A stretch of 64,000 nt of DNA from Planctomycetota bacterium (GTDB lineage Bacteria > Planctomycetota > UBA1135 > GCA-002686595). Shown piece by piece: positions 52,484-61,097 of this stretch (positions are counted from its first letter, which is position 1; each line of letters starts with the position of its first letter). Location: the NCBI GenBank assembly GCA_020853575.1, contig JADYYP010000068.1, positions 62,001 to 126,000 of the forward strand, given 5' to 3'. The notes under the pieces are model-generated. The model did no database searches, was not told the origin of the DNA, and was given only the letters and a program-made list of their open reading frames with translations. The translations under genes were made by a program, and so were the position numbers.

Positions 52484-53749
52484 ATGCTCTACCTGCGGTG
52501 CATCATCGGGATCGCTTTCTTCGTCGGCCTGGCCTGGCTGATCTCCTGGGATCGCAAGCGCTTCCAATGGCGCGTCGTGCTCGGCGGAGTCGCGCTCCAG
52601 TTCTTGATCGTGGCCTTGGTCGCCAAGACCACGATGGGACACGCCTTCTTCTCGCGCGCGGCCGAGTTCGTCGGCACCTTGGTGTCCAAGACGGTGCCCG
52701 GGGCGCAAGTGGTCTTCGGTCACCTCGCGACCGACAGCGGAGCGGAGTTCGTGTTCGCGTTCGCCGGCACCGGACTGATCGTGATCATCTTCGTCTCGGC
52801 GCTGATGAGCGTGCTCTACCACCTGGGAGTGATGCAGGTCGCGGTGTGGGCGCTCGCCAAGCTGATGAGCGCCACGATGGGGCTCTCGGGCGGCGAGTCG
52901 ATGGCGGCGGCGGCCAACATCTTCATGGGACAGACCGAAGCGCCGCTGGTGATCAAGCCCTACCTGCCGAGCATGACGCGCTCCGAGCTCAACTCGCTGA
53001 TGACCGGCGGATTCGCGACCATCGCGGGCTCGGTGATGGCGATCTACATGGAGATCCTCGGGCCCGAGCTCGCGCCGCACCTGATCACCGCCTCGGTGAT
53101 GAGCGCGCCAGCCTCGTTCGTGATCTCGAAGATCGTCCTGCCCGAGAGCGAAGTCCCCAGCACGGCCGGCAGGGTCGAGCTCAAGTTCGAGCGCTCGGCG
53201 GTCAACGTCATCGAGGCCGCGGCCAACGGCACGAGCGACGGGCTCAAGCTGTGGCTCAACGTGTGCGCCATGTTGATCGCGTTCATCGCTTTGGTGGCAT
53301 TGCTCGATTGGCCGCTGGGCGCGCTCGGCGGGCAACTGAACGCCTTGGGATTGCTCGACGGCACGTTGTCCTTGGGGCGCATCCTCGGTTGGGTCTTCGC
53401 GCCTTTCGCCTGGGCGATCGGCATCGAAGGCTGGCACGACTGTCAGTTGGTCGGCTCGTTGCTCGGGACCCAGGTCTCGGTCAACGAGTTCGTCGGCTAC
53501 AAGGCGCTCGGTCGCATCTTGCAAGAGAGCGATCCGGCGTTGCGATTCGAACATTCGCGCTCGGCCGTGCTGGCGAGCTACGCGCTGTGCGGCTTCGCCA
53601 ATTTCGGCTCGATCGGGATCCAGATCGGTGGCATCTCGGCGCTCGTTCCCGAGCGCAAGCCGGAGCTCGCCAAGCTCGCCTTGCGCGCGATGGTCGGCGG
53701 CGCGTGCGCGTGCTGGATGACGGCGACTGTCGCGGGAGTGTTCCTGTGA
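52484..53749 (+). CDS. nupC: Concentrative nucleoside transporter (CNT family)
   Basis: The 421-residue membrane protein has the CNT family features: an N-terminal helix pair, FVFAFAGTGLIVIIFVSALMSVLYHLGVMQ, the SGGESMAAAANIFMGQTEAPLVIKPY gate motif and TGGFATIAGSVMAIY, and a C-terminal GFANFGSIGIQIGG loop. It imports nucleosides with sodium or protons. It lies between the two nucleoside phosphorylase genes; its stop overlaps the punA-like start as GTGA. Together these genes feed external nucleosides into phosphorolysis. Confidence 0.95.
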   Translation: MLYLRCIIGIAFFVGLAWLISWDRKRFQWRVVLGGVALQFLIVALVAKTTMGHAFFSRAAEFVGTLVSKTVPGAQVVFGHLATDSGAEFVFAFAGTGLIVIIFVSALMSVLYHLGVMQVAVWALAKLMSATMGLSGGESMAAAANIFMGQTEAPLVIKPYLPSMTRSELNSLMTGGFATIAGSVMAIYMEILGPELAPHLITASVMSAPASFVISKIVLPESEVPSTAGRVELKFERSAVNVIEAAANGTSDGLKLWLNVCAMLIAFIALVALLDWPLGALGGQLNALGLLDGTLSLGRILGWVFAPFAWAIGIEGWHDCQLVGSLLGTQVSVNEFVGYKALGRILQESDPALRFEHSRSAVLASYALCGFANFGSIGIQIGGISALVPERKPELAKLALRAMVGGACACWMTATVAGVFL

Positions 53750-54549
53750 GCTCGATCGTCGAGCGCGACGTCGAGCGTCTCGCGAGCAGTCTCGTGCGCC
53801 ATGGAGTCGGCGCCGTGGAGGTGTCGTTCGTGCTGGGCTCCGGTCTGGGCGCGTTCGCCGAACGCATCACCCGGGCGCGGGCGATCCCCTACGCCGAAAT
53901 CGACGGCCTGCCGGTCAGCGGCGTCGCGGGCCACGCCGGCAGGTTGGTCGTCGGAGAGATCGACGGCGTGCGCGTGCTCGCCCAGCAGGGTCGGGTGCAT
54001 CTCTACGAGGGCTGGAGCGTGCACGAAGTGACGCGCGCGGTGCGTGCGATCGCGACGCTCGGCTGTCGGACGTTCGTGATGACCAACGCAGCTGGCGGCA
54101 TTCGGCCCGAGTGGAGACCCGGCACGCTGATGGCGATCCGCGACCACATCAACATGCAGGGTCGCACTCCGCTGCGGCGCGCGGAGAGGGGCTTCGGCAA
54201 TCCATACGACGATCGGTTGCGCGCTGGTCTGCAACGCGCGGCGCAAGAGCTCGCCATCGAGCTCGAGTACGGCGTGTACGTCGGGCTCCTGGGGCCGAGC
54301 TACGAGACGCCGGCCGAGATTCGCATGCTCGCGGCGTTCGGCGGGGACGCGGTCGGAATGAGCACCGTGGCCGAGGTGCTCGCGGCGCGCGCGTGCGGCG
54401 CGCGCGTGGCGGGCGTTTCGCTGATCACCAACCAGGCGGCGGGCATCTCGGGCGAGCGCCTGTCGCACGCCGAGGTGATTGCCGCGGGCCAGGAAGCCGC
54501 TGGGCGCTTCAGCGCGTTGCTCGAGCGTTCGGTGCGGCACATGCGCTGA
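53746..54549 (+). CDS. punA: Purine nucleoside phosphorylase
   Basis: The 267-residue protein is of the trimeric PNP type: LGSGLGAF (phosphate loop), QGRVHLYEGWS, TNAAGGI, GLLGPSYETPAEIRML and DAVGMSTVAEVLAAR. It cleaves (deoxy)inosine and (deoxy)guanosine with phosphate, producing pentose-1-phosphate and base. The GTG start at 53746 overlaps the stop of the transporter gene as GTGA, so translation is coupled. The next gene is 85 bases away and may have its own promoter. Confidence 0.95.
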   Translation: MSSIVERDVERLASSLVRHGVGAVEVSFVLGSGLGAFAERITRARAIPYAEIDGLPVSGVAGHAGRLVVGEIDGVRVLAQQGRVHLYEGWSVHEVTRAVRAIATLGCRTFVMTNAAGGIRPEWRPGTLMAIRDHINMQGRTPLRRAERGFGNPYDDRLRAGLQRAAQELAIELEYGVYVGLLGPSYETPAEIRMLAAFGGDAVGMSTVAEVLAARACGARVAGVSLITNQAAGISGERLSHAEVIAAGQEAAGRFSALLERSVRHMR

Positions 54550-54593
54550 ACCTGGGCCGCGAGCGGGGCGCGTGCGGCGCGCGAGCGACCGAA

Positions 54594-54622
54594 CTGGCAG
54601 TGACCGGAGTGCGTGCTACGCT
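54594..54622 (+). promoter_or_regulatory. Putative promoter of the rpiB-like gene
   Basis: CTGGCA (54594-54599) and TACGCT (54617-54622) are 17 bases apart, and the ATG at 54635 follows 12 bases after the -10 box. It suggests that the last two genes of the nucleoside cluster can be transcribed on their own. Confidence 0.35.
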
Positions 54623-54634
54623 GCTGCGCCTCCG

Positions 54635-55411
54635 ATGAGCGCCGACATCCGCGAGATCGCCCACCGAGCCGCAGCGCGCGTGTTCGCCGAGCGCGGCCGG
54701 GTCGAGCACCCCGTTGCGCACCCCGCGCGCGAGGCCGTCCCCGGCGTCGACGTGGTGCTGACCGGCGCCAGGCCCAGCGAGGCGCCGCCGCGCACCGGTC
54801 GGGCCTTGGTCACGGCCGAATGCTTGGCGTCGACCGCCTCGGGCGGCTCGTTCGCCGTTCCCGAGGACGCAGTGGTCACTCCCCTGGCGCTGGAAGAAGC
54901 GCAGCGGCGCGGCATTCGGTTGGCGACTGCCGGAGCGCGCGAGCAGCGGCGCATCGGCGTCGGCTCGGACCACGGTGGGTTTGCGCTCAAGAAGGCCGTG
55001 CTCGCCTGGCTCGCCCAACACGGCCACCTGAGCGTCGATTTCGGAACCCGCGACGAGAATGCGGTCGACTATCCCGACTTCGCGCGCGCCGTGGCGGAGG
55101 CCGTGGCGAGTGGCCAGTGCGAGCTCGGCATCGTGGTCGACGGAGCGGGCATCGGCTCGGCGATCGCCGCCAACAAGGTCCCCGGCGTCCGCGCGGCGAC
55201 GTGCTGCGACGTCGCCATGGCCAAGAACGCGCGCGAGCACAACTTCGCCAACGTGCTCGCGCTCGGCGGTAAGGGGGAGCGGGCCATCGCGCTCGAAATG
55301 GTCGCCACGTTCTTGGCCACTCCGACCGGCGAGGAGCGCCACCGCAGGCGCGTCGAGAAGATCAACGAGATCGAGCGGCGCTATGCGCGCGCGCCGCTTC
55401 CGCGCACCTGA
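54635..55411 (+). CDS. RpiB-like protein with N-terminal extension
   Basis: The 258-residue protein has an RpiB/LacA/LacB domain at about 106-250: [15 protein letters not shown], then [17 protein letters not shown] and [14 protein letters not shown]. Two things are odd. The usual CGTGIG motif reads DGAGIG (Asp169 in place of the catalytic-type cysteine, Ala for Thr). And about 105 residues precede the domain, including a segment [20 protein letters not shown] that recalls short N-terminal extensions of some microcompartment-associated proteins. It may still interconvert ribose-5-P and ribulose-5-P, or act on another sugar phosphate. It is followed by deoC, 61 bases away. Confidence 0.82.
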   Translation: MSADIREIAHRAAARVFAERGRVEHPVAHPAREAVPGVDVVLTGARPSEAPPRTGRALVTAECLASTASGGSFAVPEDAVVTPLALEEAQRRGIRLATAGAREQRRIGVGSDHGGFALKKAVLAWLAQHGHLSVDFGTRDENAVDYPDFARAVAEAVASGQCELGIVVDGAGIGSAIAANKVPGVRAATCCDVAMAKNAREHNFANVLALGGKGERAIALEMVATFLATPTGEERHRRRVEKINEIERRYARAPLPRT

Positions 55412-55472
55412 CCAACCCCTCCGTCTTTCGGGGCGGGGCCGCTTCGCCGCCCAACGACCACTCGACAAGCAC

Positions 55473-56363
55473 ATGCACGCGAAACCGACCTACATCAAGA
55501 AGTCGATCGGTCCGGCCGAGCTCGAGGCCCTGCTGGTCGAGATCGGGCGGCAGATCCTCGAGGAGGGCCCTGAGTCGTTCTTCCCGCACGGCTGCGCCAC
55601 GGTCGAGGTCGAGTTCTGCCCCGACCGCGCGCGCGAGGTGATCGGCGCCGGCGCCTGTCGACTGGGCTATTGCGGCTGCCAGGCCCCCGAGCTCACCAGT
55701 CTCGCGTCGTACATCGATCACACCTTGCTCAAGCCCGAGGCGACGCTCGCGGAGGTCGACAAGCTGTGTGAGGAGGCCCTCAAGAACAAGTTCGCCAGCG
55801 TGTGCGTCAACGGCGTCCACGTGAGGCGTTGCGCCGAGATCCTCGCCGGGTCGGGGGTGTTGGTGTGCTCGGTGATCGGCTTTCCGCTCGGACAAAGCGC
55901 GACCGAGGTCAAGTGCTACGAGGCGCGTCGGGCGATCGAGGACGGCGCCTGCGAGATCGACATGGTGCTCAACGTCGGACTGATGAAGTCGGGCGCGGTC
56001 GACCTGGTCGAGCGCGACATCGGGGCGGTGACCGAGGTGTGCCATCGGCTGGGCGCGCGGCTCAAGGTGATCTTGGAGACCTGCCTGCTGACCGACGACG
56101 AGAAGCTCGAGGCTTGCCGGATCTCCAAGCGCGTGGGCGCGGACTTCGTCAAGACGTCCACCGGGTTCAACAAGGGCGGAGCGACGGCCCACGACATCGC
56201 GCTGATGCGGCGCGCCGTCGGTGAGGGGATGGGGGTCAAGGCCTCCGGTGGAGTGCGCGACCAGAAAACCGCCAAGGAGATGATCGCAGCCGGTGCCACG
56301 CGGATCGGCGCCAGCGCTTCGGTCGCGATCGTGCGCGGCGGCGCGTCCAGCTCGACCTACTGA
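55473..56363 (+). CDS. deoC: Deoxyribose-phosphate aldolase with N-terminal extension
   Basis: The 296-residue protein includes a class I DERA domain from about 72: Asp163 in [10 protein letters not shown], Lys198 in RLKVILETC, the Schiff-base Lys227 in FVKTSTGF and Lys256 in GVKASGGVR, and a C-terminal tyrosine as in the E. coli enzyme. It cleaves 2-deoxyribose-5-phosphate into acetaldehyde and glyceraldehyde-3-phosphate. About 72 residues come before the usual domain, with five cysteines (41, 49, 62, 67, 69) in a pattern that could bind a metal. It closes the nucleoside cluster; the next gene is convergent. Confidence 0.95.
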   Translation: MHAKPTYIKKSIGPAELEALLVEIGRQILEEGPESFFPHGCATVEVEFCPDRAREVIGAGACRLGYCGCQAPELTSLASYIDHTLLKPEATLAEVDKLCEEALKNKFASVCVNGVHVRRCAEILAGSGVLVCSVIGFPLGQSATEVKCYEARRAIEDGACEIDMVLNVGLMKSGAVDLVERDIGAVTEVCHRLGARLKVILETCLLTDDEKLEACRISKRVGADFVKTSTGFNKGGATAHDIALMRRAVGEGMGVKASGGVRDQKTAKEMIAAGATRIGASASVAIVRGGASSSTY

Positions 56364-56479
56364 GGATCGAGCACAGGGCCCGGCGGCGGCCTCGGGGACG
56401 CCCTGCGGCGCGCAGGCCAAAGGGCGACGAAGTTACTCCGTTATGGGCCCTGAATTACCCTCTGAAGGGACCCGAGGAC

Positions 56480-56968
56480 TCAGCAAAGGCCCTTTTCGAC
56501 CAGCGCGTGCGCGATCAGGAACTCGTCCGGGGCGTGGTCCGCGTCGCCGGGCACCAGCACGATCTCCTGGGGCTGCAGTCCCGCGTGCAAGGCCACCTGA
56601 TAAACGCGCACGAGGTCCAGCACACGATCCTCCAAGCGCCGCCCGGCGGGGACCTGGAACACGAAGTCGACCAGTCCCTCGCCAATGGCGGCCAAGTCGA
56701 CTTCCGGCAAGACGCCCGGTGCGACTTCGCGGATCGCTGCCCCACGCGGGGATGGATGGAAGTGGGAGGCGCCGCGCAGACCCCACAGGCGCGTGCCGTC
56801 GTGCGCGCGCAGTCGCCACTCGACGACATCCGCCAACGGACCGGACAAATCTGCGCGCGGGATCAGGACCAGGCCGCGTTGCACGGACTCGAGCCGCGAG
56901 AGTCTTTGGCGCCAGTAATCAGGGTCCAGCAGCAGCGAAGTCGGTGCTCGCTTACTGGGGGCAGCCAT
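56480..56968 (-). CDS. Hypothetical protein
   Basis: An open frame of 162 codons (start ATG at 56968; an upstream in-frame start lies at 57022). The protein is soluble with no signal peptide. A basic N-terminus (MAAPSKRAPTSLLLDPDYW) is followed by a mixed alpha/beta stretch with LVLIPRADLSGPLADVVEWRL, HPSPRGAAIREVAPG and VRVYQVALHAGLQPQEIVLVPGDADHAPDEFLIAHALVEKGLC. I do not recognise it. It is convergent with deoC and divergent from the amidohydrolase operon. Confidence 0.6.
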   Translation of the reverse strand: MAAPSKRAPTSLLLDPDYWRQRLSRLESVQRGLVLIPRADLSGPLADVVEWRLRAHDGTRLWGLRGASHFHPSPRGAAIREVAPGVLPEVDLAAIGEGLVDFVFQVPAGRRLEDRVLDLVRVYQVALHAGLQPQEIVLVPGDADHAPDEFLIAHALVEKGLC

Positions 56969-57381
56969 AATCGCCCGGCTAGCCGAGGGAGCGTGCGCTC
57001 CGAACGCAGGGAGTCGGATCAATTGCGATTTCCATCCCCGACTCCAGTGGATGGGAAGACTTTTGCAGGGAGTGAGGCGGCGCGCATGGATTGCACCGGG
57101 CGCGCCTCCGACTCACGCCTGCCCGCCGCGTGGGGAGGGGGTAAGACGCCCGTAACTCGCTGTCGCACGCGAACCTCGGTGGCGCGCGCGGCCTGTTCAG
57201 CGGCCGACCCGCGTCCTTATGATTCGCGCCCCCACTCGGCCGAGTCGCCTCGGGTTCGGTCGTCCCCCTGAAACTTCATTCATCTGGTTCCGCGTCGTCG
57301 AGCGCTCGACGGTGCGCCGCCAGCGCCCCGCATCTCCCAGGCTGAGGCAGGAGAGCGCGCGGGAGCAGGAGAGTCCCCGTC
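56969..57381. other. Intergenic region upstream of the amidohydrolase operon
   Basis: This 413-base gap, the longest in the window, holds no gene I can support. It looks less GC-rich than its neighbours in places. It separates a hypothetical gene on the minus strand from the plus-strand amidohydrolase operon, so both promoters should lie here. A candidate ECF-type promoter is at 57270-57297, and AGGAGAG lies before the TTG at 57382. Confidence 0.6.
57270..57297 (+). promoter_or_regulatory. Candidate ECF-type promoter for the amidohydrolase operon
   Basis: GAAACTT (57270-57276), 16 bases, then CGTCG (57293-57297) resembles the GGAACTT/CGTC pair recognised by many extracytoplasmic-function sigma factors. 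It lies 84 bases before the TTG start. Two membrane-fused ECF sigma factors and one planctomycete-type sigma factor are encoded in the window, but no link is shown. Confidence 0.25.
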
Positions 57382-58755
57382 TTGCTAGCGATCATCAGCC
57401 TGATGACGTTGGGCCTTCACTCCGGGTCCACGTCGATGTTCCATTCCGCGTCCGAGGACCAAGCCACGGCTCGCAGCGTCTTGGTGCGCAGCGAGAAGTT
57501 GTACGTCACGCCCAAGCGCGTGATCGAGGGTGGGGCGCTGCTCATCCAAGACGGCGTGATCGTGCAAATCGGCCGAGGCCTCGAGGCGCCCGAAGGCGCG
57601 CGCGTGATCGAGGGTCGAGTCGTTTGCCCTGGATTCATCGACGCTTGGTCGAGCTTCGCGCTCGAGGAGAACGCTTTCGAAGACGACCGCGTCGGCCGCG
57701 CCACGCGCGCCAGCGATGCGCTCGACTCCTACGTCGATCCGCGCTTCGAGCAGCAAATCCTCGGCGCAGGGGTCACCGCCTACCGCGTGCAGCCTTCGGC
57801 GGGGGCGCGAGCGGGTGGCTTGGGAGCGGTAGTCCGACTGCACCCGGGGAAGCGCGCCGATCAGAGCACGCTGCTCGCGGATTGCTGCCTCGCGGGTGGC
57901 ATCGGCCTGGCTCGGGACGGGCGCGCCGTCGACGTCTTCGATCGCGTGGGCGAGATCGATCGTTGGATCGGCGCGCTGTCGGATGGTCAGGCCTACCTCG
58001 AGGAGCAGAACGAGTACCGCCACGAGCTCGAGGAATGGCAAAAGAAGATCGCCGAGAAGGACAAGGAACTCGACGAGGCTTTCAAGAAGGCCAAGAAGGA
58101 CCGCGAGAAGGCCCAGACCGAAGCCAAGGACAAGGGCACGGAGTTCAAGGAGAAGGAATACAAGGAAGACAAGAAGCCCAAGGCTCCGCGCTTCGACGAG
58201 GACAAGGCGGAACTCGCGCGCGTTGCTTCCGGTGAACTTCCCTTGGTGCTCGAGGTGCATCGCGCGCTCGAGATCCGCAGCTTGCTCGAAGGCACCAAGC
58301 GCTTCACGCGGTTGCGCTTGGCGATCGCGGGCGGGACCGACGCCTTGGAGTGCGCCGAAGAGCTCAAGGCGCGGCGCATTCCGGTGATCGTGTGGCCGCA
58401 GCCGACCGTCGGCGGGCGACCGGAAGAGGCGCGCGTCAAGGGCATGGGGTTGGCGGCCGCGCTGGAGTCCGCTGGCGTCGAAGTCATCCTGGGCAGCGGC
58501 GCGGCGGCTGGCATCGGCTCGCGCGACCTACCGCTGCTCGCCGCCCTGGCGGTCGGCCACGGGATGCAATCGGAGGCCGCGCTGGCCGCGATCACCACGC
58601 GCCCCGCGCGCATGTTCGACGTCTCCGACAAGGTCGGATCGCTCGAGGTCGGCCGCCAAGCCGACGTCGTCGTCTTCAGCGGCGAGCCCTTCGCCGCCAC
58701 CACTCAAGTCCGGTTCGTCATTTCAGGCGGCGATCTCGTCGTCGAGGGGCGCTAG
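57382..58755 (+). CDS. Exported amidohydrolase-like protein with charged insertion (array gene 1)
   Basis: A 457-residue protein with an amidohydrolase N-terminal beta-sandwich (EGGALLIQDGVIVQIGRG), then CPGFIDAWSS at 82-91 where active enzymes have PGFIDxHxH, so both metal histidines are missing. A strongly charged, Lys/Glu-rich segment at about 206-278 looks like an inserted coiled coil. The C-terminus ends as in amidohydrolases (VGSLEVGRQADVVVFSGEPF). The N-terminus is hydrophobic, consistent with export. I infer a non-classical or inactive member. The TTG start is preceded by AGGAGAG at good spacing. First of five adjacent genes; the next starts 2 bases after its stop. Confidence 0.82.
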   Translation: MLAIISLMTLGLHSGSTSMFHSASEDQATARSVLVRSEKLYVTPKRVIEGGALLIQDGVIVQIGRGLEAPEGARVIEGRVVCPGFIDAWSSFALEENAFEDDRVGRATRASDALDSYVDPRFEQQILGAGVTAYRVQPSAGARAGGLGAVVRLHPGKRADQSTLLADCCLAGGIGLARDGRAVDVFDRVGEIDRWIGALSDGQAYLEEQNEYRHELEEWQKKIAEKDKELDEAFKKAKKDREKAQTEAKDKGTEFKEKEYKEDKKPKAPRFDEDKAELARVASGELPLVLEVHRALEIRSLLEGTKRFTRLRLAIAGGTDALECAEELKARRIPVIVWPQPTVGGRPEEARVKGMGLAAALESAGVEVILGSGAAAGIGSRDLPLLAALAVGHGMQSEAALAAITTRPARMFDVSDKVGSLEVGRQADVVVFSGEPFAATTQVRFVISGGDLVVEGR

Positions 58756-58757
58756 CG

Positions 58758-59870
58758 ATGCTCACTTGGATTCTCGGTCTCGGCGGCGTCGTCGCCGCGG
58801 TTCCCGTGCAAGCGTCGGACGACCACGGCGCGCAGGCGTCGTTCGCGGTTCGAGCGCAGCACTTGCGGCTCTTCGGCAACGAGGTCGTGCACGACGGGGT
58901 GCTCGTCGTCGAGAACGGCAAGGTGCGGTACGCCGGTGACGCCAAGCGCGCTGGTGAGATCGGTCACGACGTGATCGAGCACGACGGTTGGCTCAGCGCC
59001 GGCCTGGTGGCCTGCCGGTCCTACAGCGGCACGCGCGGAGACACGCTCGAAGGCAAGCGTCCCTTGACTGCCGAGGCGCGCATCGCGGACGTGGTCGCCC
59101 TCGACCACGTCGATTTCGAACGCGCTTTGGCCGCCGGGATCACGACCATGGTCATCGCGCCCTCGGCTGCGAATGTGGTCAGTGGGGCAACGGCCGTGGT
59201 CAAGACGCACGGCGCCTCGTTCGTCTCGCGCGAGGCGCATCTGGCGCTCTCGTTCAGCGATTCCGCGCTGCGCTTCAATCGCTATCCGACCAGCTACATG
59301 GCCGCGCTCGGCGAGCTCGAGAACGCGCTCGCGCGGCCCTCGGGCGTGTGGAAGCGCGTCGCCGATGGCAAGTTGCCGGTGCTGCTCGACGCCGGATCCC
59401 GCGACGAGATCCAGCGCGCGGTGCGCTTCGCCAAAGACCACAAGCTCCAAGGCGCGCTGAGCCGCGCGCCGTGGGCTGGCGAGCTCGCCGACGACGTCAA
59501 GCAGTCCGGATTGGCGGTGATCGCCGGTCCGTTCGACGTCGGCACGGCCGAACGTTCACTGGCCTCGGTCGTGGCGCTGGCCAAGGCCGGAGTTCCGCTG
59601 GCCTTCGGCGTCGACGCGCCGTGGAACAGCGAGGAGGGCTTGCGGCTCTCGGCCGCCATGTGCATGCGCGCCGGGCTCGACGGCCGGACCGCCTGGGAGT
59701 CCCTGACCTCGACTGCCGCGGCGGTCGCCGGCGCCGGAACGCGCGTCGGCAAGCTCGTCAGTGGCTACGACGCCGACTTCGTGTTGTGGAGCGGCGATCC
59801 CTTGGATTTGACCAGTCGCGTGGTCGCCGTCTACGTCGACGGGCAGCGCGCTTTCGGAGGTGCAGAGTGA
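58758..59870 (+). CDS. Exported amidohydrolase-like protein (array gene 2)
   Basis: A 370-residue protein with a signal peptide (MLTWILGLGGVVAAVPVQAS) and an amidohydrolase plan: DGVLVVENGKVRYAG, the metal-site position reading SAGLVACRSYSG (80-91) with no histidine, and a C-terminal GKLVSGYDADFVLWSGDP. It keeps an Asp in AFGVDAPWNSEEGLRL, the position of the usual fifth metal ligand. It looks catalytically degenerate or uses other residues. It starts 2 bases after gene 1 and its stop overlaps gene 3 as GTGA. Confidence 0.82.
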   Translation: MLTWILGLGGVVAAVPVQASDDHGAQASFAVRAQHLRLFGNEVVHDGVLVVENGKVRYAGDAKRAGEIGHDVIEHDGWLSAGLVACRSYSGTRGDTLEGKRPLTAEARIADVVALDHVDFERALAAGITTMVIAPSAANVVSGATAVVKTHGASFVSREAHLALSFSDSALRFNRYPTSYMAALGELENALARPSGVWKRVADGKLPVLLDAGSRDEIQRAVRFAKDHKLQGALSRAPWAGELADDVKQSGLAVIAGPFDVGTAERSLASVVALAKAGVPLAFGVDAPWNSEEGLRLSAAMCMRAGLDGRTAWESLTSTAAAVAGAGTRVGKLVSGYDADFVLWSGDPLDLTSRVVAVYVDGQRAFGGAE

Positions 59871-61075
59871 GCGTCTACTTCGGTCTCGCGATCGCACTGC
59901 TCGCCGGTGCGCCGCAGGAGGACAAGGACCGCACGTCCTGGACGATCTCGGCGGAGTGGGTCTACACCGCCGCCGGGGATGCGATCGAGGGTGGCCTGGT
60001 CACGGTCTCCGACGGCAAGATCCGCAGCGTGTCCTCGGGCGACGGCGGACAGCTCCAGTGCTTCGCCGTCACGCCTGGTCTGGTGGATCTCTCGGTGCGC
60101 ATCGACCGCGGTTGGAACGCGGTCGAACAGTCGCGCGAGGTCACGCCGGAGATGCGCGTCGTCCAAGCGCTCGATTGGTTCGACGAAGGCTGGATGCGCG
60201 AAGCTCGCAGCGGTGTCACCACCGCGATGGTCAACGTCAGCGATCGCAACGTGGTCGGTGGCATGTCGGTGGTCGTCAAGACCGCCGGCGCATCGCCGCA
60301 AGCGCGCACGGTCAAGGCCGACAGCGTGCTCTACGGAGCGATCGGGTCCGCGCCGAGCAGCTCGAATCACCCGGCCTACGGTCGCCCCGACGACTTCTAC
60401 TCGCGGCGTCCGACGACCCGCATGGGTGTCGAGTGGGAGTGGCGCAAGGCGTTCTACGACGCCGCGCTCGCGCAGCGCGACAAGAGCAAGCAGGTCGCTG
60501 GCACGACCGAGTTGCAGAAGGTGCTGGCCGGCGAGTTTCCGCTGATGATCCAGGCCTGGACCACGCAGGACATCCGCACCGCGGTGTTCCTGAAGGAAGA
60601 GCTGGAGCGCGAAGGCCTGGGCGCTCCGCGGCTGATCGTCGATGCGGCAGCGGAAGCCTGGCGCGAGCCCGATCTGCTCGTGCGCACCAAGACCCCCGTG
60701 GTGCTCCCGCCCTTCGCGCCGCAGGGCCGAACCGGCGAGGGTTCGTTCTTCGCGCTCGAGACCGCCGCGCAGCTGGACGCCAAGGGCCTGCTGGTCGCGC
60801 TCTCGGGCCACGGCGCGCGCCAAGTTTCGCAGCGTCTCGCGTACCAGCCGGGCTACGCCATGCGCGGCGGCATGACCTTCGACGCGGCACTCAAGACCGT
60901 CACCATCAATCCCGCGCGCATGGTCGGTGTCGACCGGCGCGTCGGCAGCCTCGAATCCGGCAAGGATGCGGACCTGGTGCTCTGGAGCGGCAAACCGTTC
61001 GAGCTCTCGTCCGCCGTCATCGGCGTCCTGGTCGACGGGCGCCTGATCCTCGATCCGCGTCAAGCGAACAAGTAG
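59867..61075 (+). CDS. Exported amidohydrolase-like protein (array gene 3)
   Basis: A 402-residue protein starting at GTG within the stop of gene 2 (GTGA). A short signal-like N-terminus precedes AIEGGLVTVSDGKIRSVS, and the metal-site position reads TPGLVDLSVRID (69-80), without HxH. An ARSGVTTAMVNVSDRNVVGGMSVVVKTAGA segment is the analogue of the region after the first ligands. The C-terminus has VGVDRRVGSLESGKDADLVLWSGKPF, the family ending. Its function is unknown; the ligands suggest it is not a standard metal amidohydrolase. Confidence 0.82.
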   Translation: MSVYFGLAIALLAGAPQEDKDRTSWTISAEWVYTAAGDAIEGGLVTVSDGKIRSVSSGDGGQLQCFAVTPGLVDLSVRIDRGWNAVEQSREVTPEMRVVQALDWFDEGWMREARSGVTTAMVNVSDRNVVGGMSVVVKTAGASPQARTVKADSVLYGAIGSAPSSSNHPAYGRPDDFYSRRPTTRMGVEWEWRKAFYDAALAQRDKSKQVAGTTELQKVLAGEFPLMIQAWTTQDIRTAVFLKEELEREGLGAPRLIVDAAAEAWREPDLLVRTKTPVVLPPFAPQGRTGEGSFFALETAAQLDAKGLLVALSGHGARQVSQRLAYQPGYAMRGGMTFDAALKTVTINPARMVGVDRRVGSLESGKDADLVLWSGKPFELSSAVIGVLVDGRLILDPRQANK

Positions 61076-61097
61076 TCCCCTGGAACCTCAGCCCATC

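Noticed and set aside
54635-56363. A bacterial microcompartment locus around the rpiB-like and deoC genes
   Set aside because: The extensions are suggestive, but no shell protein, aldehyde dehydrogenase or phosphotransacylase gene is in the window.
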